A stretch of DNA of 64,000 bases from Pseudomonadota bacterium (GCA_963205255.1 CAUJIK010000063.1:1-64000), one strand, 5' to 3'; shown: positions 1-9,583, counted from the stretch's first letter. Notes: a model not told the origin generated them from the letters alone. Program-made: numbers and translations.

Positions 1-2199
1 AAGCTGCTGCCGACGCGTGGCGTCCTCGTACTGCGGCAGCTCGTTGATCGTGTTCTGCAGCGGCGCGGGCCGCGAGATCGCGAAGCCCTGGCCGTAGTCC
101 ACGCCCAGCGAGGCCACATGCAGCCGGATCTCGTCGGTCTCGACGAACTCGGCCACGGTGGTCAGTTTCATCGAACGCGCCAGCTGCGCGATGGCCTGCA
201 CCATCGATTCGGCCCGCGGATCCTTCAGGACGTCCCTGACGAAACTGCCGTCGATCTTCAGCATGTCGATGGGCAGCGCGCGCAGGTACGCCAGCGATGA
301 AAGTCCCGTGCCGAAGTCATCCAGCGCGATGCTGCAGCCCAGGTCGCGCAGGTGCTTCATCACCTTCTCGGCCCGCGCCAGGTTGGCGATGGCCGCGCTC
401 TCGGTCAGTTCGAAGCAGAACACGCGCGGGTTGATGCCGCTCTTGCTGATCTGGTCCACGACGAATTCTTCGAAACTCTCGTCGCACAGCGACTGGCCGG
501 ACACGTTCACGGTGAAAGCCACGGGGCGATTGGCCAGCAGCCCGGCATGCGGCTTCAGCACCCGCACGGCCTCCTGCACCACCCAGCGGTCCACGGCCGG
601 CATCAGCTGGTAGCGCACGGCGGCGGACAGGAAGCGGCCGGGTCCGACCTCCTCGCCCGTCTCGTCGATCATGCGCAGCAGCAGTTCGAAATGGGTCGGC
701 GCCGAAGGATCGCGCAGCGGCGCGATCAGCTGCGCATGCAGGCGCAGGCGGTTCTCGGCGATGGCCGTGCGCAGGCTGGGCGCCAGCTCCACGTCCTCGT
801 TTCGGCGGATGATCGACACATCGCTGGCCTGGTAGAGCTCCACGCGATTGCGGCCGCGGTCCTTGGCGGCCTTGCAGGCTGTCTCGGCCACCGCATGCGC
901 ATGCGCCAGGTCCAGCCCCGCGTCGCTGAGCGGCGCGACGCCGATGCTGACCGAAGCGGAATAGTTACCCGGCTGTCCGCCACTGAGCTGCGTGGCGCCG
1001 AAGGACTCGACGCCGGCGCGCAGCGCCTCGCCGAAGGTCATCGCGTCATCCGCGCCGGTGGGCAGCAGGATCGAGAAGCGGTCGCCCGAGATGCGCGCCG
1101 CGAGCGAGCCGGGCACCAGGCGCGCGCGGATCAGCTCACCCAGCTTCGCCAGCAGCTTGTCGCCCGTGTGCATGCCGAAGTTGTCATTGATGACATGCAT
1201 GCGGTCGGCATCGATGTAGAGATTGGTCCACAGCGTCTTGCGGCCATCGGTGCGCGGCACCAGCAGCGCCCTGGCGCGGCGGTCGAAGGCATCGCGGGTC
1301 AGCAGGCCCGTGAGCGCGTCATAGCTCGACTCGACGATGCTGGCGGCGCGCCGCGCGAGCAGCTCGGCGAGCTGCTGTTCACGCTGGCGGAACTCGGGCG
1401 CCTTGTGGCTGCGGAACAGCGCCAGCAGTCCGGCGGCGCGGCCCGTGGCATTGCGAATCGGGGTGCACAGCGCGCGCAGCGGCAGGTTCATGCCGGGCAG
1501 CGCATCGGGCGCGTTCAGCGCTACGGCAGCATTGCGCACCATCGTCAGCGACAGCAGCGGGCGATGCAGGCGGGCGAGGATGCCCGTATCGACTGGCCGG
1601 CCCTCGGCCTTGGCCACCATCACGAGATTGCGCTCGGGCACGACCAGCGCCGCGAACTCGCAGTTCATGTGGTTGGTCACGCTCTGCAGCAGCAACTGCA
1701 CGTCATTGTCGGAGGCGTCGGCGCCCGAGCCACCACTGGTTGCCAGCAGAACGTCCAGGTCGCCGTCGCGCTCATCCGCCTCGCTATCGTCGCCGGGCGA
1801 ATGCTCGTCCAGCATCTTCTGCAGCTTGAGCTCGCGCTGCAGGCACTCGAGCACCGGACGCAGCATCGAATGCACGTAGCTGAATGTGCGCTGTTCGTTC
1901 TCGCCCTGCTTCCACATCACCGCGAGCACCGCGGAAATCTTGTCGGTGGCATCCTGAAGCCAGAACAAATACGCAGGCTCGTTGCTGCCCACCTGGATGC
2001 GCACGCCATCGCCGGAACTGTCCTGGGCCAGCGCATCGCGCACCATCGGCGGCAGCGCGGGCTCGACGGAAGTCAGGCTGGTCCAGCGGACTTCGCCGTT
2101 GGTTTCAAAAAGGGTGATGCCTACGGCACGCGGCAGCAGCGCGCTCACCAGCTGCGCGTAGGCGGCGTAGTTCTTCCACAGTTCACCCTGCTTCGGCAT
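1..2199 (-). CDS. GAF-GGDEF-EAL domain protein (3' end outside window)
   Basis: Signalling protein related to cyclic-di-GMP turnover; about 733 residues are visible and the C-terminal end lies beyond base 1. A GAF-like sensor region spans about 165-280 and a GGDEF domain about 290-440. An EAL domain runs from about 490 onward. The GGDEF signature reads SGDRF, so cyclase activity is doubtful. The EAL motif reads ELLLR with the first Glu kept, followed by DDFGTG and KIDGSFV, so phosphodiesterase activity is plausible. No signal peptide or membrane segment is seen, so it is probably cytosolic. Start chosen at the ATG giving MPKQGELW. It is separated from envC by about 70 bases on the same strand. 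Confidence 0.85.
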   Translation of the reverse strand, partial: MPKQGELWKNYAAYAQLVSALLPRAVGITLFETNGEVRWTSLTSVEPALPPMVRDALAQDSSGDGVRIQVGSNEPAYLFWLQDATDKISAVLAVMWKQGENEQRTFSYVHSMLRPVLECLQRELKLQKMLDEHSPGDDSEADERDGDLDVLLATSGGSGADASDNDVQLLLQSVTNHMNCEFAALVVPERNLVMVAKAEGRPVDTGILARLHRPLLSLTMVRNAAVALNAPDALPGMNLPLRALCTPIRNATGRAAGLLALFRSHKAPEFRQREQQLAELLARRAASIVESSYDALTGLLTRDAFDRRARALLVPRTDGRKTLWTNLYIDADRMHVINDNFGMHTGDKLLAKLGELIRARLVPGSLAARISGDRFSILLPTGADDAMTFGEALRAGVESFGATQLSGGQPGNYSASVSIGVAPLSDAGLDLAHAHAVAETACKAAKDRGRNRVELYQASDVSIIRRNEDVELAPSLRTAIAENRLRLHAQLIAPLRDPSAPTHFELLLRMIDETGEEVGPGRFLSAAVRYQLMPAVDRWVVQEAVRVLKPHAGLLANRPVAFTVNVSGQSLCDESFEEFVVDQISKSGINPRVFCFELTESAAIANLARAEKVMKHLRDLGCSIALDDFGTGLSSLAYLRALPIDMLKIDGSFVRDVLKDPRAESMVQAIAQLARSMKLTTVAEFVETDEIRLHVASLGVDYGQGFAISRPAPLQNTINELPQYEDATRRQQL

Positions 2200-2270
2200 G
2201 GGGTGCAGGATGACTTAATGCCCTGCCGGGTTGATTGAACCAGTCGGCAAAATGGAAAACCGCCGAAGCC

Positions 2271-3431
2271 TCAGTCGGATGGCGGCGCCGATGACTTGAA
2301 CCACCCACTGGGGTTCACCGGCTTGCCGGCGCGGCGAATCTCGAAGTACAGGCCCGGCCTCGCGCGGCCCCCGGAGTCGCCTGCCGCGGCAATGGTCTCG
2401 CCCGCCCGCACGGTGGCACCCGCCTGTTTGAACAACTGCTCGTTGTGGCCGTACAGGCTCAGATAGCCATTGCCATGATCGATGATCATCAGCAGGCCCA
2501 TGCCGGGCAGCCAATCGGCATAGACCACGCGCCCGTCATGCACGGCCTTGACCGGCTGGCCGCGGGCGGCGGCGATGAGCAGCCCGTTCCAGCGCACGGC
2601 GCCGGCGCGGGTCTGGCCGTAGGTGGCCGTGAGCTTGCCCGCCACCGGCCAGGCCAGCTTGCCGCGCAGCTTGGCGAAGGCGTCGTTCGGGTCGATGGGC
2701 GAGGATTCCAGCGCCCGGTTCAGGTCGCGCAGCAGCCGCTCCAGCTGCCCCTGCTGCTGCTCCAGCCGCTTCAGCGAAGCGCTGCGGTTGCGGGTTTCCT
2801 GCTCCAGCTTCGACAGCACCTGGCCACGCTGCTTGCGGGCCGATTCCAGCTCCGCCAGACGCTGCGCGCGCGCGCCCTCCAGGCGCCGCAATTCGGCCTC
2901 TTCTTCTTCGATTCGGACCTTTATTGCGTCGATTTCGGCAAGATTGGCATTGATCTTCTCGATCTCGGATGCCCGCAGACGCCCGAAGTACCCATAGTAG
3001 GCGATATTGCGCCCAAATTCGGCCGGATTGCGTTGATTGAGCAGCAACTTGAGGGGTTCGTTGCGCCCCATGAAATACGCAGCGCGCAGCTGGTCGGTCA
3101 GGTTCTGGCGGGTGCGGTCGCGCTCGGCTTCCTTCGCGGAGCGCTCCTGGGCCAGCTGCGTCAATGCTGCACTGCGTTCGGCGCGCTCGGCGCGCAGCCG
3201 CTCCACCTCGCCACGCGCCGAGGACACCGATTGCTCCGCGGCCCTGAGGTCGCGGCTCAGGCGATCGCGCTCCACGGCATCCTTCTGCACCTGCCGGCGG
3301 ACGCGCTCGATCTGCGAATTGATGCGCCGCAGATCGGCCTCGGTGCGGTCGCGGCGGTCCGCCTGGGCGGCCATGGCGACGCCCTGGAAAACCAGCAGGA
3401 CACAGAGCAGGAGGCGGAGCGCGGACTTCAT
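2271..3431 (-). CDS. envC: Murein hydrolase activator EnvC
   Basis: Periplasmic activator of the septal amidases AmiA/AmiB during cell separation. The 386-residue protein starts with a cleavable signal peptide (MKSALRLLLCVLLVFQGVA). A long charged coiled coil fills about 30-250 and a LytM/M23 domain about 270-380. The M23 metal ligands are degenerate: RWNGLLI replaces HxGxD, and LYFEIRR stands where HxH would be. EnvC proteins share this, so it should activate rather than cut. Its start lies 71 bases from that of the divergent rhodanese gene, so the promoters face each other. Confidence 0.92.
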   Translation of the reverse strand: MKSALRLLLCVLLVFQGVAMAAQADRRDRTEADLRRINSQIERVRRQVQKDAVERDRLSRDLRAAEQSVSSARGEVERLRAERAERSAALTQLAQERSAKEAERDRTRQNLTDQLRAAYFMGRNEPLKLLLNQRNPAEFGRNIAYYGYFGRLRASEIEKINANLAEIDAIKVRIEEEEAELRRLEGARAQRLAELESARKQRGQVLSKLEQETRNRSASLKRLEQQQGQLERLLRDLNRALESSPIDPNDAFAKLRGKLAWPVAGKLTATYGQTRAGAVRWNGLLIAAARGQPVKAVHDGRVVYADWLPGMGLLMIIDHGNGYLSLYGHNEQLFKQAGATVRAGETIAAAGDSGGRARPGLYFEIRRAGKPVNPSGWFKSSAPPSD

Positions 3432-3502
3432 GGAACGAGGAGTCTAAGGAAGCGCGGAGCAGGCGGCTATAATGCGCGACCCTGCACCCTCCCGGACGCC
3501 TG

Positions 3503-3925
3503 ATGGAACGCCTGCTCGAGTACGCCACCAATCATCCGTTTCTCGTCAGTCTCGCCGTGGCGATGGCCGCCGCAGTGCTGGCGTTCGAGCTGCGCTCGCG
3601 CGGCCAGAGCCATTCCTCCGTGGCGCCACAGGATGCCATCCGCCTGATGAACGGCGGCGCGGCCGTGGTCGACGTGCGCAACAAGGAAGCCTTTGCCGAA
3701 GGCCATGTGGGTGGCGCGCGCCATCTCGGCCCGGACCAGCTCGCCAACGCCGCGGAGACGCTGAAGAAGCACAAGGAGAAGCCCGTGGTGCTCTACTGCG
3801 AGACCGGCGCTTCGGCCTCGCGCGTCATGCGCCAGCTGCATGCCAGCGGGTTCACCAAGGTCTTCAACCTGCGCGGCGGTCTTGCCGCCTGGCGCGCCGA
3901 AGGGCTGCCCCTGCAACGCGGCTGA
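3503..3925 (+). CDS. Membrane-anchored rhodanese-like protein (YibN type)
   Basis: Single-domain rhodanese with one N-terminal membrane segment (about residues 9-28). The active-site loop LYCETGASASR holds the catalytic Cys, so sulfurtransferase chemistry is possible. The 140-residue length and the order rhodanese-grxC-secB-gpsA match the YibN neighbourhood of other gammaproteobacteria. In E. coli the same set is yibN-grxC-secB-gpsA. The true sulfur acceptor is not known. The gene is first in this operon, and grxC follows after 4 bases. Confidence 0.9.
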   Translation: MERLLEYATNHPFLVSLAVAMAAAVLAFELRSRGQSHSSVAPQDAIRLMNGGAAVVDVRNKEAFAEGHVGGARHLGPDQLANAAETLKKHKEKPVVLYCETGASASRVMRQLHASGFTKVFNLRGGLAAWRAEGLPLQRG

Positions 3926-3929
3926 ACCC

Positions 3930-4199
3930 ATGAGCGCTTCTGCCGACATCGTGATGTACGCCACGCAGTGGTGCCCGTATTGCGCGCGGGCGCGCGCGCT
4001 GTTCAAGGCCAAGGGCGTGAGCTGGACCGAAATCGACATCGAAGCGGTGGAGGGCGCGCGCGCGCAGATGCAGGAGCGCAGCGGCCGCCGCACCGTGCCG
4101 CAGATCTTCATCGGCGAGCGCCACATCGGCGGCTGCGACGATCTGCATGCGCTCGACGAGGCCGGCGGACTCGATCCGCTGCTTGCGCCGGGCGCCTGA
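3930..4199 (+). CDS. grxC: Glutaredoxin 3
   Basis: Small dithiol glutaredoxin of 89 residues. It reduces disulfides and glutathione mixed disulfides with glutathione as electron donor. The active site is CPYC near residue 15. The glutathione-binding RTVPQIFI stretch with its cis-Pro follows, then HIGGCDD, all at family positions. The ATG start was chosen because it lies just after the rhodanese stop and gives the standard N-terminus; a longer reading frame extends into the upstream gene. It sits in the yibN-grxC-secB-gpsA operon. Confidence 0.95.
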   Translation: MSASADIVMYATQWCPYCARARALFKAKGVSWTEIDIEAVEGARAQMQERSGRRTVPQIFIGERHIGGCDDLHALDEAGGLDPLLAPGA

Positions 4200-4236
4200 A
4201 CGCATTCATTACCACGACACTGACAAGAGGTTGAAC

Positions 4237-4725
4237 ATGGCCGACGAGAACAGCAACGCAGCCGCGGGCGCCGCCAACGGCACCGGTCCGAACCTGGCGC
4301 TGCAGGGCGTGTACCTGAAGGACTGCTCCTATGAAGCGCCGCTGGGTCCGCGCGCCGAGGGCAACTGGGCGCCGCAGATCAACCTCGATCTCTCCACCAC
4401 CAGCGACACCATCCAGGACGACCTGCGCGAAGTGGTACTGACGGTCACCGTCTCGGCCAAACAGAACGACAAGACGCTGTTCCTGGTCGAAGTGAAGCAG
4501 GCCGGCGCCTTCCTGATGCAGAACCTCTCCGAGGACGACACCAAGCGCGCCGTCGCGAGCGTGTGCCCCGGCGTGCTGTTCCCCTATGCGCGCTCCATGG
4601 TCTCGCAACTGGTGAGCCAGGGCGGCTTCCCGCAGCTGCTGCTGCCGCCGGTGAACTTCGATGCGCTGTACCTGAACGCGCAGGCCCAGTCCGTCGAGAC
4701 GCCGCCGCCCTCGCAGACGAACTGA
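4237..4725 (+). CDS. secB: Protein-export chaperone SecB
   Basis: Cytosolic tetrameric chaperone that keeps precursors unfolded and hands them to SecA. The 162-residue protein carries the family blocks QGVYLKDCSYEAPLGP (about 26-41), CPGVLFPYARSMVSQL and PPVNFDALYLNAQAQ near the end. The N-terminus is Asn/Ala-rich and variable, as in other SecB proteins. Start is the ATG preceded by AAGAGG about 6 bases upstream. gpsA follows after 9 bases. A second, more distant SecB-like protein is encoded at about 56.1 kb. Confidence 0.96.
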   Translation: MADENSNAAAGAANGTGPNLALQGVYLKDCSYEAPLGPRAEGNWAPQINLDLSTTSDTIQDDLREVVLTVTVSAKQNDKTLFLVEVKQAGAFLMQNLSEDDTKRAVASVCPGVLFPYARSMVSQLVSQGGFPQLLLPPVNFDALYLNAQAQSVETPPPSQTN

Positions 4726-4734
4726 CCGGACCGG

Positions 4735-5760
4735 ATGAGCCCTGCCGACGCGCACCGGGGCCCCGCGCCCATAGCCGTTCTCGGCAGCGGCTCCTGGGGC
4801 ACGGCGCTGGCGATCGCTTTCGCCCGCGCCGGCAAGCCCACGAGATTGTGGGGCCGCGATGCGGCCCAGATCGCGGACATGCGCTCGCAGCGCTGCAACC
4901 GGCGCTATCTGCCCAATGCGGCGTTTCCCGATGCGCTGCATGTCGCCGAGTCGCTGGATGCCGCGCTGGCCGGCGCCAGCGAGGTGCTGATCTCGGTGCC
5001 GAGCAGCGGCTTTCGCCGCTTTCTTGAAGATCTCGCGCCACGGTTGTCGCCGGGCATGAACGTGGCCTGGGCCACCAAGGGCTTCGAGCGCGACAGCGGA
5101 TTGCTGCCGAACCAGGTCGCGCATCAGGTGCTGGGCGACAATCACGAAGTGGCCGTGCTCTCGGGGCCGACTTTCGCGAAGGAAGTGGGTGCGGGCCTGC
5201 CCACCGCGATGGTGGTGGCTTCGCCGGATGCGGGGCTTGCCACGCGCATCGCTGAGGATCTGGCTTCGCCGACGTTCCGCACCTACATCTCCACCGACAT
5301 CACCGGCGTCGAGATCGGCGGCGCGGTGAAGAACGTGATCGCCGTGGGCGCGGGGCTTTCCGATGGACTGGGTTTTGGCGCCAACACACGCGTGGCGCTG
5401 ATCACGCGCGGGCTGTCCGAGATGACGAGGCTGGGCATTGCGCTGGGCGCGCGCGCCGAGACTTTCATGGGGCTTGCCGGGCTGGGCGATCTGGTGCTCA
5501 CCTGCACCGACGATCAGTCGCGCAACCGGCGCTGTGGCCTTGCGCTGGCGCGCGGGTTGACGCCCGAGGCGGCGATGAAAGAGATCGGGCAGGTGGTCGA
5601 GGGCTTCCATGCCGCGCGCGTGCTGCGCGTGGTGGCGCGAAGGCTGGAACTGGAGCTGCCCATCTGCGAAGGCATCTGCCGCATTCTTTTCGATGGCGCG
5701 GATGCGGGTGAGGTGGTGCGCGAGCTGATGCGGCGGCCGCCGCGGGCGGAGTACGAGTAA
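4735..5760 (+). CDS. gpsA: Glycerol-3-phosphate dehydrogenase [NAD(P)+]
   Basis: Reduces dihydroxyacetone phosphate to sn-glycerol-3-phosphate for phospholipid synthesis. The 341-residue protein opens with the Rossmann motif GSGSWGTALA (residues 14-23). It also shows LSGPTFAKEV and the catalytic Lys region GAVKNVIAVGAGLSDGL. It closes the yibN-grxC-secB-gpsA operon. Directly after its stop codon comes an acyltransferase remnant, so the operon abuts a rearranged region. Confidence 0.95.
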   Translation: MSPADAHRGPAPIAVLGSGSWGTALAIAFARAGKPTRLWGRDAAQIADMRSQRCNRRYLPNAAFPDALHVAESLDAALAGASEVLISVPSSGFRRFLEDLAPRLSPGMNVAWATKGFERDSGLLPNQVAHQVLGDNHEVAVLSGPTFAKEVGAGLPTAMVVASPDAGLATRIAEDLASPTFRTYISTDITGVEIGGAVKNVIAVGAGLSDGLGFGANTRVALITRGLSEMTRLGIALGARAETFMGLAGLGDLVLTCTDDQSRNRRCGLALARGLTPEAAMKEIGQVVEGFHAARVLRVVARRLELELPICEGICRILFDGADAGEVVRELMRRPPRAEYE

Positions 5761-5762
5761 AC

Positions 5763-6035
5763 CGGAAGGCGCGGCGTCGCGAGGCGCCGCTGGTGCGAGT
5801 GGGCGTGGTCAGCTACGGCATCTACCTGATGCACACGCTGTGCTTCAACGCGATGGAGCGGATCGGCGCGAAGCTGGGCATCGACAACGGCTTGCTGCTC
5901 TGGGTGCTGGGTATGGCCGTTGTATATGTGGCGGCGGAGATCAGCTTTGCCACCTTCGAGCGGTTCTTTCAGTCGTTCCGGCCCCGCGACACTCACGCGC
6001 AGTCGAGCGGCGCAGAGGCCGTGGCTAGAACCTGA
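5763..6035 (+). pseudogene. C-terminal fragment of an acyltransferase-3 family protein
   Basis: The reading frame after gpsA encodes two hydrophobic segments with VSYGIYLMHTLCFNAMERIG and GLLLWVLGMAVVYVAAEISF. These resemble the last membrane helices of acyltransferase family 3 (OafA/YrhL-like) proteins. The frame continues back into gpsA without a plausible start, so some 300 N-terminal residues expected for the family are missing. Its last codons overlap the truncated end of the opposing autotransporter. I read it as a decayed remnant; an internal GTG near 5793 could yield only an 80-residue peptide. Confidence 0.65.
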
Positions 6036-8668
6036 CGCGCGGTCCGCTACCGTCATGCGGGTCCTGCCGCCGCCAATCATGCCGCCAACGCGCCATCGGC
6101 CGAGCTTGGCATCGAGACCCATCAGCAGCCCGCCCGTGCTGCGCTCCACCGCAGCGGCATTGCCATCGCCCCGCCAATCAGCGCGGGAGTCATATACATG
6201 ACCCCAGATCGCCGCATCGGCGTCGGCGGCGCCGGCCCGCAGTTGCTCGTTGACCGCAAGGCGCGGAAAGCGGCTCTGCTCGAGCAGTACGCCGAGCGAT
6301 GTGGCGTGGATCTCTCCCGCCAGCTCGTCGAAGCTCTGGCGCAGCGCCTGCTCGTCATTCGCCAACGCGATGGTGCCCCACACCGGATCGCCGGGCGGCA
6401 GCGTGTTGGCTGCTTCAGCCACTGCGCGCTGATTCGGCGTCTGCGCTACCGACGCGAACACCCTATCGTTGAGGACCAGATCGAACGTGATGTCGTTGCC
6501 GTCCCCACCGGCGTAGTCCAGACGCGGCGCGAGAAAGAGGAGGTTGCTGGTGACTTCCGCAAAGGAGCCGCTCACTGCATCGAGGCCCTGGTTGTCGATG
6601 AGTGTGTACGGGCTGTTGACGAGACTTCCGTTCGCCACCAGGGCGGGCGACAGCCGCAGATCAAGGCTCGAGCCGGCAACATCGACACCGCCATGCACGT
6701 GAAGCGTGCCCAGCCTGCCCGATGTGTCGCCGATCCGGAGCGTGCCGCGCAGCAGGTAGTCGCCGAGAAGAGTCTGCTGGCCGTGATCATCACCCGGCAC
6801 GTGCACGCCGCCGGCCGCGATGCTGACCACAGCGCCCCTACGGCCGATCGTGCCTGAACCACCCAGCGTGCCGCCCGACAGCACGTTCACCGTGCCACCA
6901 AGCGCGCCCGCACCGCTCTGCCCGATGATCAGGCCGTCGTTGGCGACCGTGGTCGTGCCGGCAAACCCGGAGCTGTCACCCGTCAGCATCATCACGCCCG
7001 ATCCTGTCAGGCCGAAGGCGCCCGAGCCGGAAAGGGCACCGGCATAGCTGGCATTGCCGCCCTGATCGAATGTCAGCGATGCACCGCTGGCAAGAGCGAC
7101 ATTGCCACCGAAGCGGCTGGCGTCCGCGACCAGCCCGCCCGTCTCGATGGACCAGTCGAGCGATGAGACGCCGGTGAGCGCCAGCGTCCCCGTGCCGCGC
7201 TTGACCATCTGGCCATCAGCACCGCCATGGCCGCCGATAGTGCCGGCGAAGCTCGCATCGGCGCCTTGATCGAACACGACGGTCGCAGCGTTGACGATGT
7301 TGCCCGGGATCGAGGCAGCGTTGCCGATCAGCGTGCCGGCGGTGATCGTGGTGCCGCCAGTGTAGGTATTCGTTCCGGTCAAAGCAGTGGTGCCGGCACC
7401 GGTCTGGGTGACCAACCGGTGCCCGAAATCGTGCCGTTGAAGGAAAGATCATTGGCGCGATTGAAGGCGAGCACGCCGTTGTTGACGACATCGCCCGTGA
7501 TCGAGCCGGTGGCGCCGCCATTGCCAAGCTGGAGAACACCGCCCGCAATCGTCGTGCCGCCGGAATAGATGCTGTCGCCGGTCAGGATGGTCGTGCCGGA
7601 GTAATGATTGACCGACCCGCTTCCGGTGATGCCTGGCGAGAACAGATAGGCGCTGTCGGTGTGATTGAAATTCACCGTGCCGGTTCCGTCGCCGAAAGCG
7701 ACCCCGTCAGCGACCACCGTGCCGGCGATGGCGGCCGGATCGCCTGCCGCCGCACCGATGTGCAGGGCGCCGTGGCTGCCGGCAAGGCGGGCGACGACCA
7801 GTTCGCCCCCGCCCACCATTTCCACTCGACCTCCATTCGCGATGGTGAGTGTGCCGTCACCCACGTCACCCACGAAAAGGCTGCCGGTGTTGATCCAGAT
7901 GGATCCGGCGCCGGAAACCGTGGCCTCGCCGGTCGCTCCAGCTCCGCGCCCGATGAAGCCGTCAACGTTACTCACCGTGCCGCCCGCTTCGATGGTGAGC
8001 GTGCCAGGGCCGCCATAGCCGACCGACATCGAGTTGTTGGTTATCCAGCTCGAGCCGGGGCCATGCACCAGCACCGAACCTTCCGCAGTAGCCGCAAACC
8101 CGACCCGGACGACGTTGATGCTGTTCACCGTGGCGCCGTCTTCGATGATCAGAGTGCCTTTGCCTTCACTTCCGACCTGCATCATGTTGGCGTTTTTCAG
8201 GTTCGAACCCGCGCCGCTCACGGTCACGACACCTTCAGCGCCGCCGAAGCGACCGATGTAGAGGAAGGTGCCGACCTCGACGGCCGCTCCATTCTCGATG
8301 TCGAGAATGCCAGTGCCGTTGCTGCCAACGTGCATCTGCGTGACCGTGGACAAGCTGGACCCGGCGCCGCTCACCGTGACCGTGCCCGAACTGCCCACGT
8401 TGACGCCGAGGATTGCCTGACTTGTACCGGCGACCTTGCCGCCATCCAGAATGGTGAGTTCGCCCACACCGGTTACACCCACGCGCAGATTGGCTGGATT
8501 CCAGATCGCGGTGGGCGGCGCCGGGGCAGCGGGCAGCACATTGCCGTCGACGATCACGCTTTGCGCATGCGCGGCGGAGCAAGCCATCGCGCCTCCGGCG
8601 ATTATGGCGAGCACGGTTGCGCGCAAAAGATCAGGACAGACTCCTGAACGGCGCTTCGTCCATGTCAT
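6022..8668 (-). pseudogene. Autotransporter (type Va) remnant: frameshifted and lacking most of its beta-barrel
   Basis: Starting at the ATG giving MTWTKRRSGVC, an Ala-rich signal peptide ends near AAHAQ. About ten passenger repeats of the T5SS/PEP-CTERM-associated type follow (pattern VTVSGAGS...VGSxGxGTLxIxxGA), then autotransporter beta-strand repeats (TNTYTGGTTI type). Within 7411-7420 the frame breaks at SGTG; restoring one base joins the two halves. The second half reaches the first part of the C-terminal barrel (WGHVYDSRADWRGDG, GGMIGGGRTRM). It stops resembling one near 6030, where the sequence runs into the acyltransferase remnant. At least 200 barrel residues are missing, so surface display is not expected. 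Confidence 0.8.
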
Positions 8669-8895
8669 CTCGATGGGGTCCCTCCATCCCGACTCTCGAT
8701 CACGGCAACGCCATTGCCGAAGCAAGGCAGCAAGCCGCTCATCAGAAGGGGTATGGTCCCGGACATGCATGAGACCGCGCCGTGAAAATCGTCCCGGAAT
8801 GGAAGTGCGGGAACGCGCCCTGAGTCGCAGGTTCACCGGCACAGGTCGGACGCAATAGGTTTGCATCATGATGTCTGTTCATCAGGTTCTGCCCC

Positions 8896-9024
8896 ATGCG
8901 CACCACCCTGACGCTGGACGATGACGTGGCGGCGAAGCTGCAACTGGCCTCCCGGCGCACGGGCCTCAACCTGGACAATATCAGCGAGCTGATCGAACCC
9001 TTGGAAGCCCCGCTGGCGCGATGA
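8896..9024 (+). pseudogene. VapB-like antitoxin, probably degenerate
   Basis: A 42-residue frame starts MRTTLTLDDDVAAKLQLASR, the usual ribbon-helix-helix beginning of VapB-type antitoxins. It lacks the longer C-terminal toxin-binding tail and ends in an atypical Leu/Pro/Ala stretch. Its stop overlaps the start of the next frame as ATGA, the normal coupling of a vapBC operon. Because the toxin partner is clearly truncated, the pair is likely a remnant, although this antitoxin could still be made. Confidence 0.55.
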
Positions 9025-9158
9025 TCCTGGCCGATGCGGACCTGCTTCTCTACGCCTATCACCCGAGAGCAGAGCCGCACGCGACTGCAAGGCAGTGGCT
9101 CGGAAGTAGCGTAACCCGCTGTAGTCAGCCGAACCCGTTCTGTCGCCAGGCTTCGTAG
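9021..9158 (+). pseudogene. VapC PIN-domain toxin, N-terminal fragment
   Basis: The frame begins MILADADLLLYAYHPRAEPH, typical of the first strand and helix of PIN-domain VapC toxins, with the first catalytic Asp. Resemblance ends near residue 28 (RQWLG). The remaining residues are read through the 3' end of trmL on the other strand before a stop. A full PIN domain needs about 130 residues and three further acidic ligands, so this product should be inactive. Confidence 0.65.
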
Positions 9159-9580
9159 ACCACCACCGCTACCGCATTCGACAGGTTGAGGCTGCGGTTC
9201 GAAGGCCGCATGGGGATGCGCAGCCGCTCATGCGGCGGCAGGGTGGCGGTCACACTTTCCGGAAGGCCGCTGGTCTCGCGGCCGAACAGGAAGCTGTCAC
9301 CAGGCTGGAAGCGGGCCTCGTGATGCCCCTTCGCGCCGTCCGTCTCGATGACGAACAGCCGGGTCGGGCCGATGGCTGCAAGGCAGGCTGCGACATCCTC
9401 GTGCAGCGAGACCCGGGCCAGGTCGTGGTAGTCCAGACCGGCGCGCTTGAGCTGCGGTTCTTCGAGATTGAACCCTAGGTGGCCTATTAGATGTAGATGG
9501 CACCCTGTATTGGCGCACAGACGGATCGAATTGCCGGTATTGGGGGGAATCTCCGGCTCGTACAGCAGCACGTTGAACAT
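9125..9580 (-). CDS. trmL: tRNA (cytidine(34)-2'-O)-methyltransferase TrmL
   Basis: SPOUT-class methyltransferase that 2'-O-methylates the wobble base of tRNA-Leu. The 151-residue length matches the family. It has NTGNSIRLCANTGCHLHLIG (about 15-34) and the AdoMet-knot elements LFGRETSGLP and IPMRPSNRSLNLSNAVA near the end. It is the only intact core gene in the scarred region between gpsA and pyrD. It lies 3 bases downstream of the vapC-like toxin gene on the same strand, so it may be cotranscribed with the toxin-antitoxin pair. Confidence 0.94.
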   Translation of the reverse strand: MFNVLLYEPEIPPNTGNSIRLCANTGCHLHLIGHLGFNLEEPQLKRAGLDYHDLARVSLHEDVAACLAAIGPTRLFVIETDGAKGHHEARFQPGDSFLFGRETSGLPESVTATLPPHERLRIPMRPSNRSLNLSNAVAVVVYEAWRQNGFG

Positions 9581-9583
9581 GCG

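Noticed and set aside
352..2238. A 628-codon open frame on the plus strand across the GGDEF-EAL gene
   Set aside because: The opposite strand encodes intact GAF, GGDEF and EAL domains; this frame shows no domain and shadow-like composition.
9125..9580. trmL as a horizontally acquired gene because of its toxin-antitoxin neighbours
   Set aside because: It is a core tRNA-modification gene of normal length with intact motifs; the neighbours are mobile, not trmL itself.
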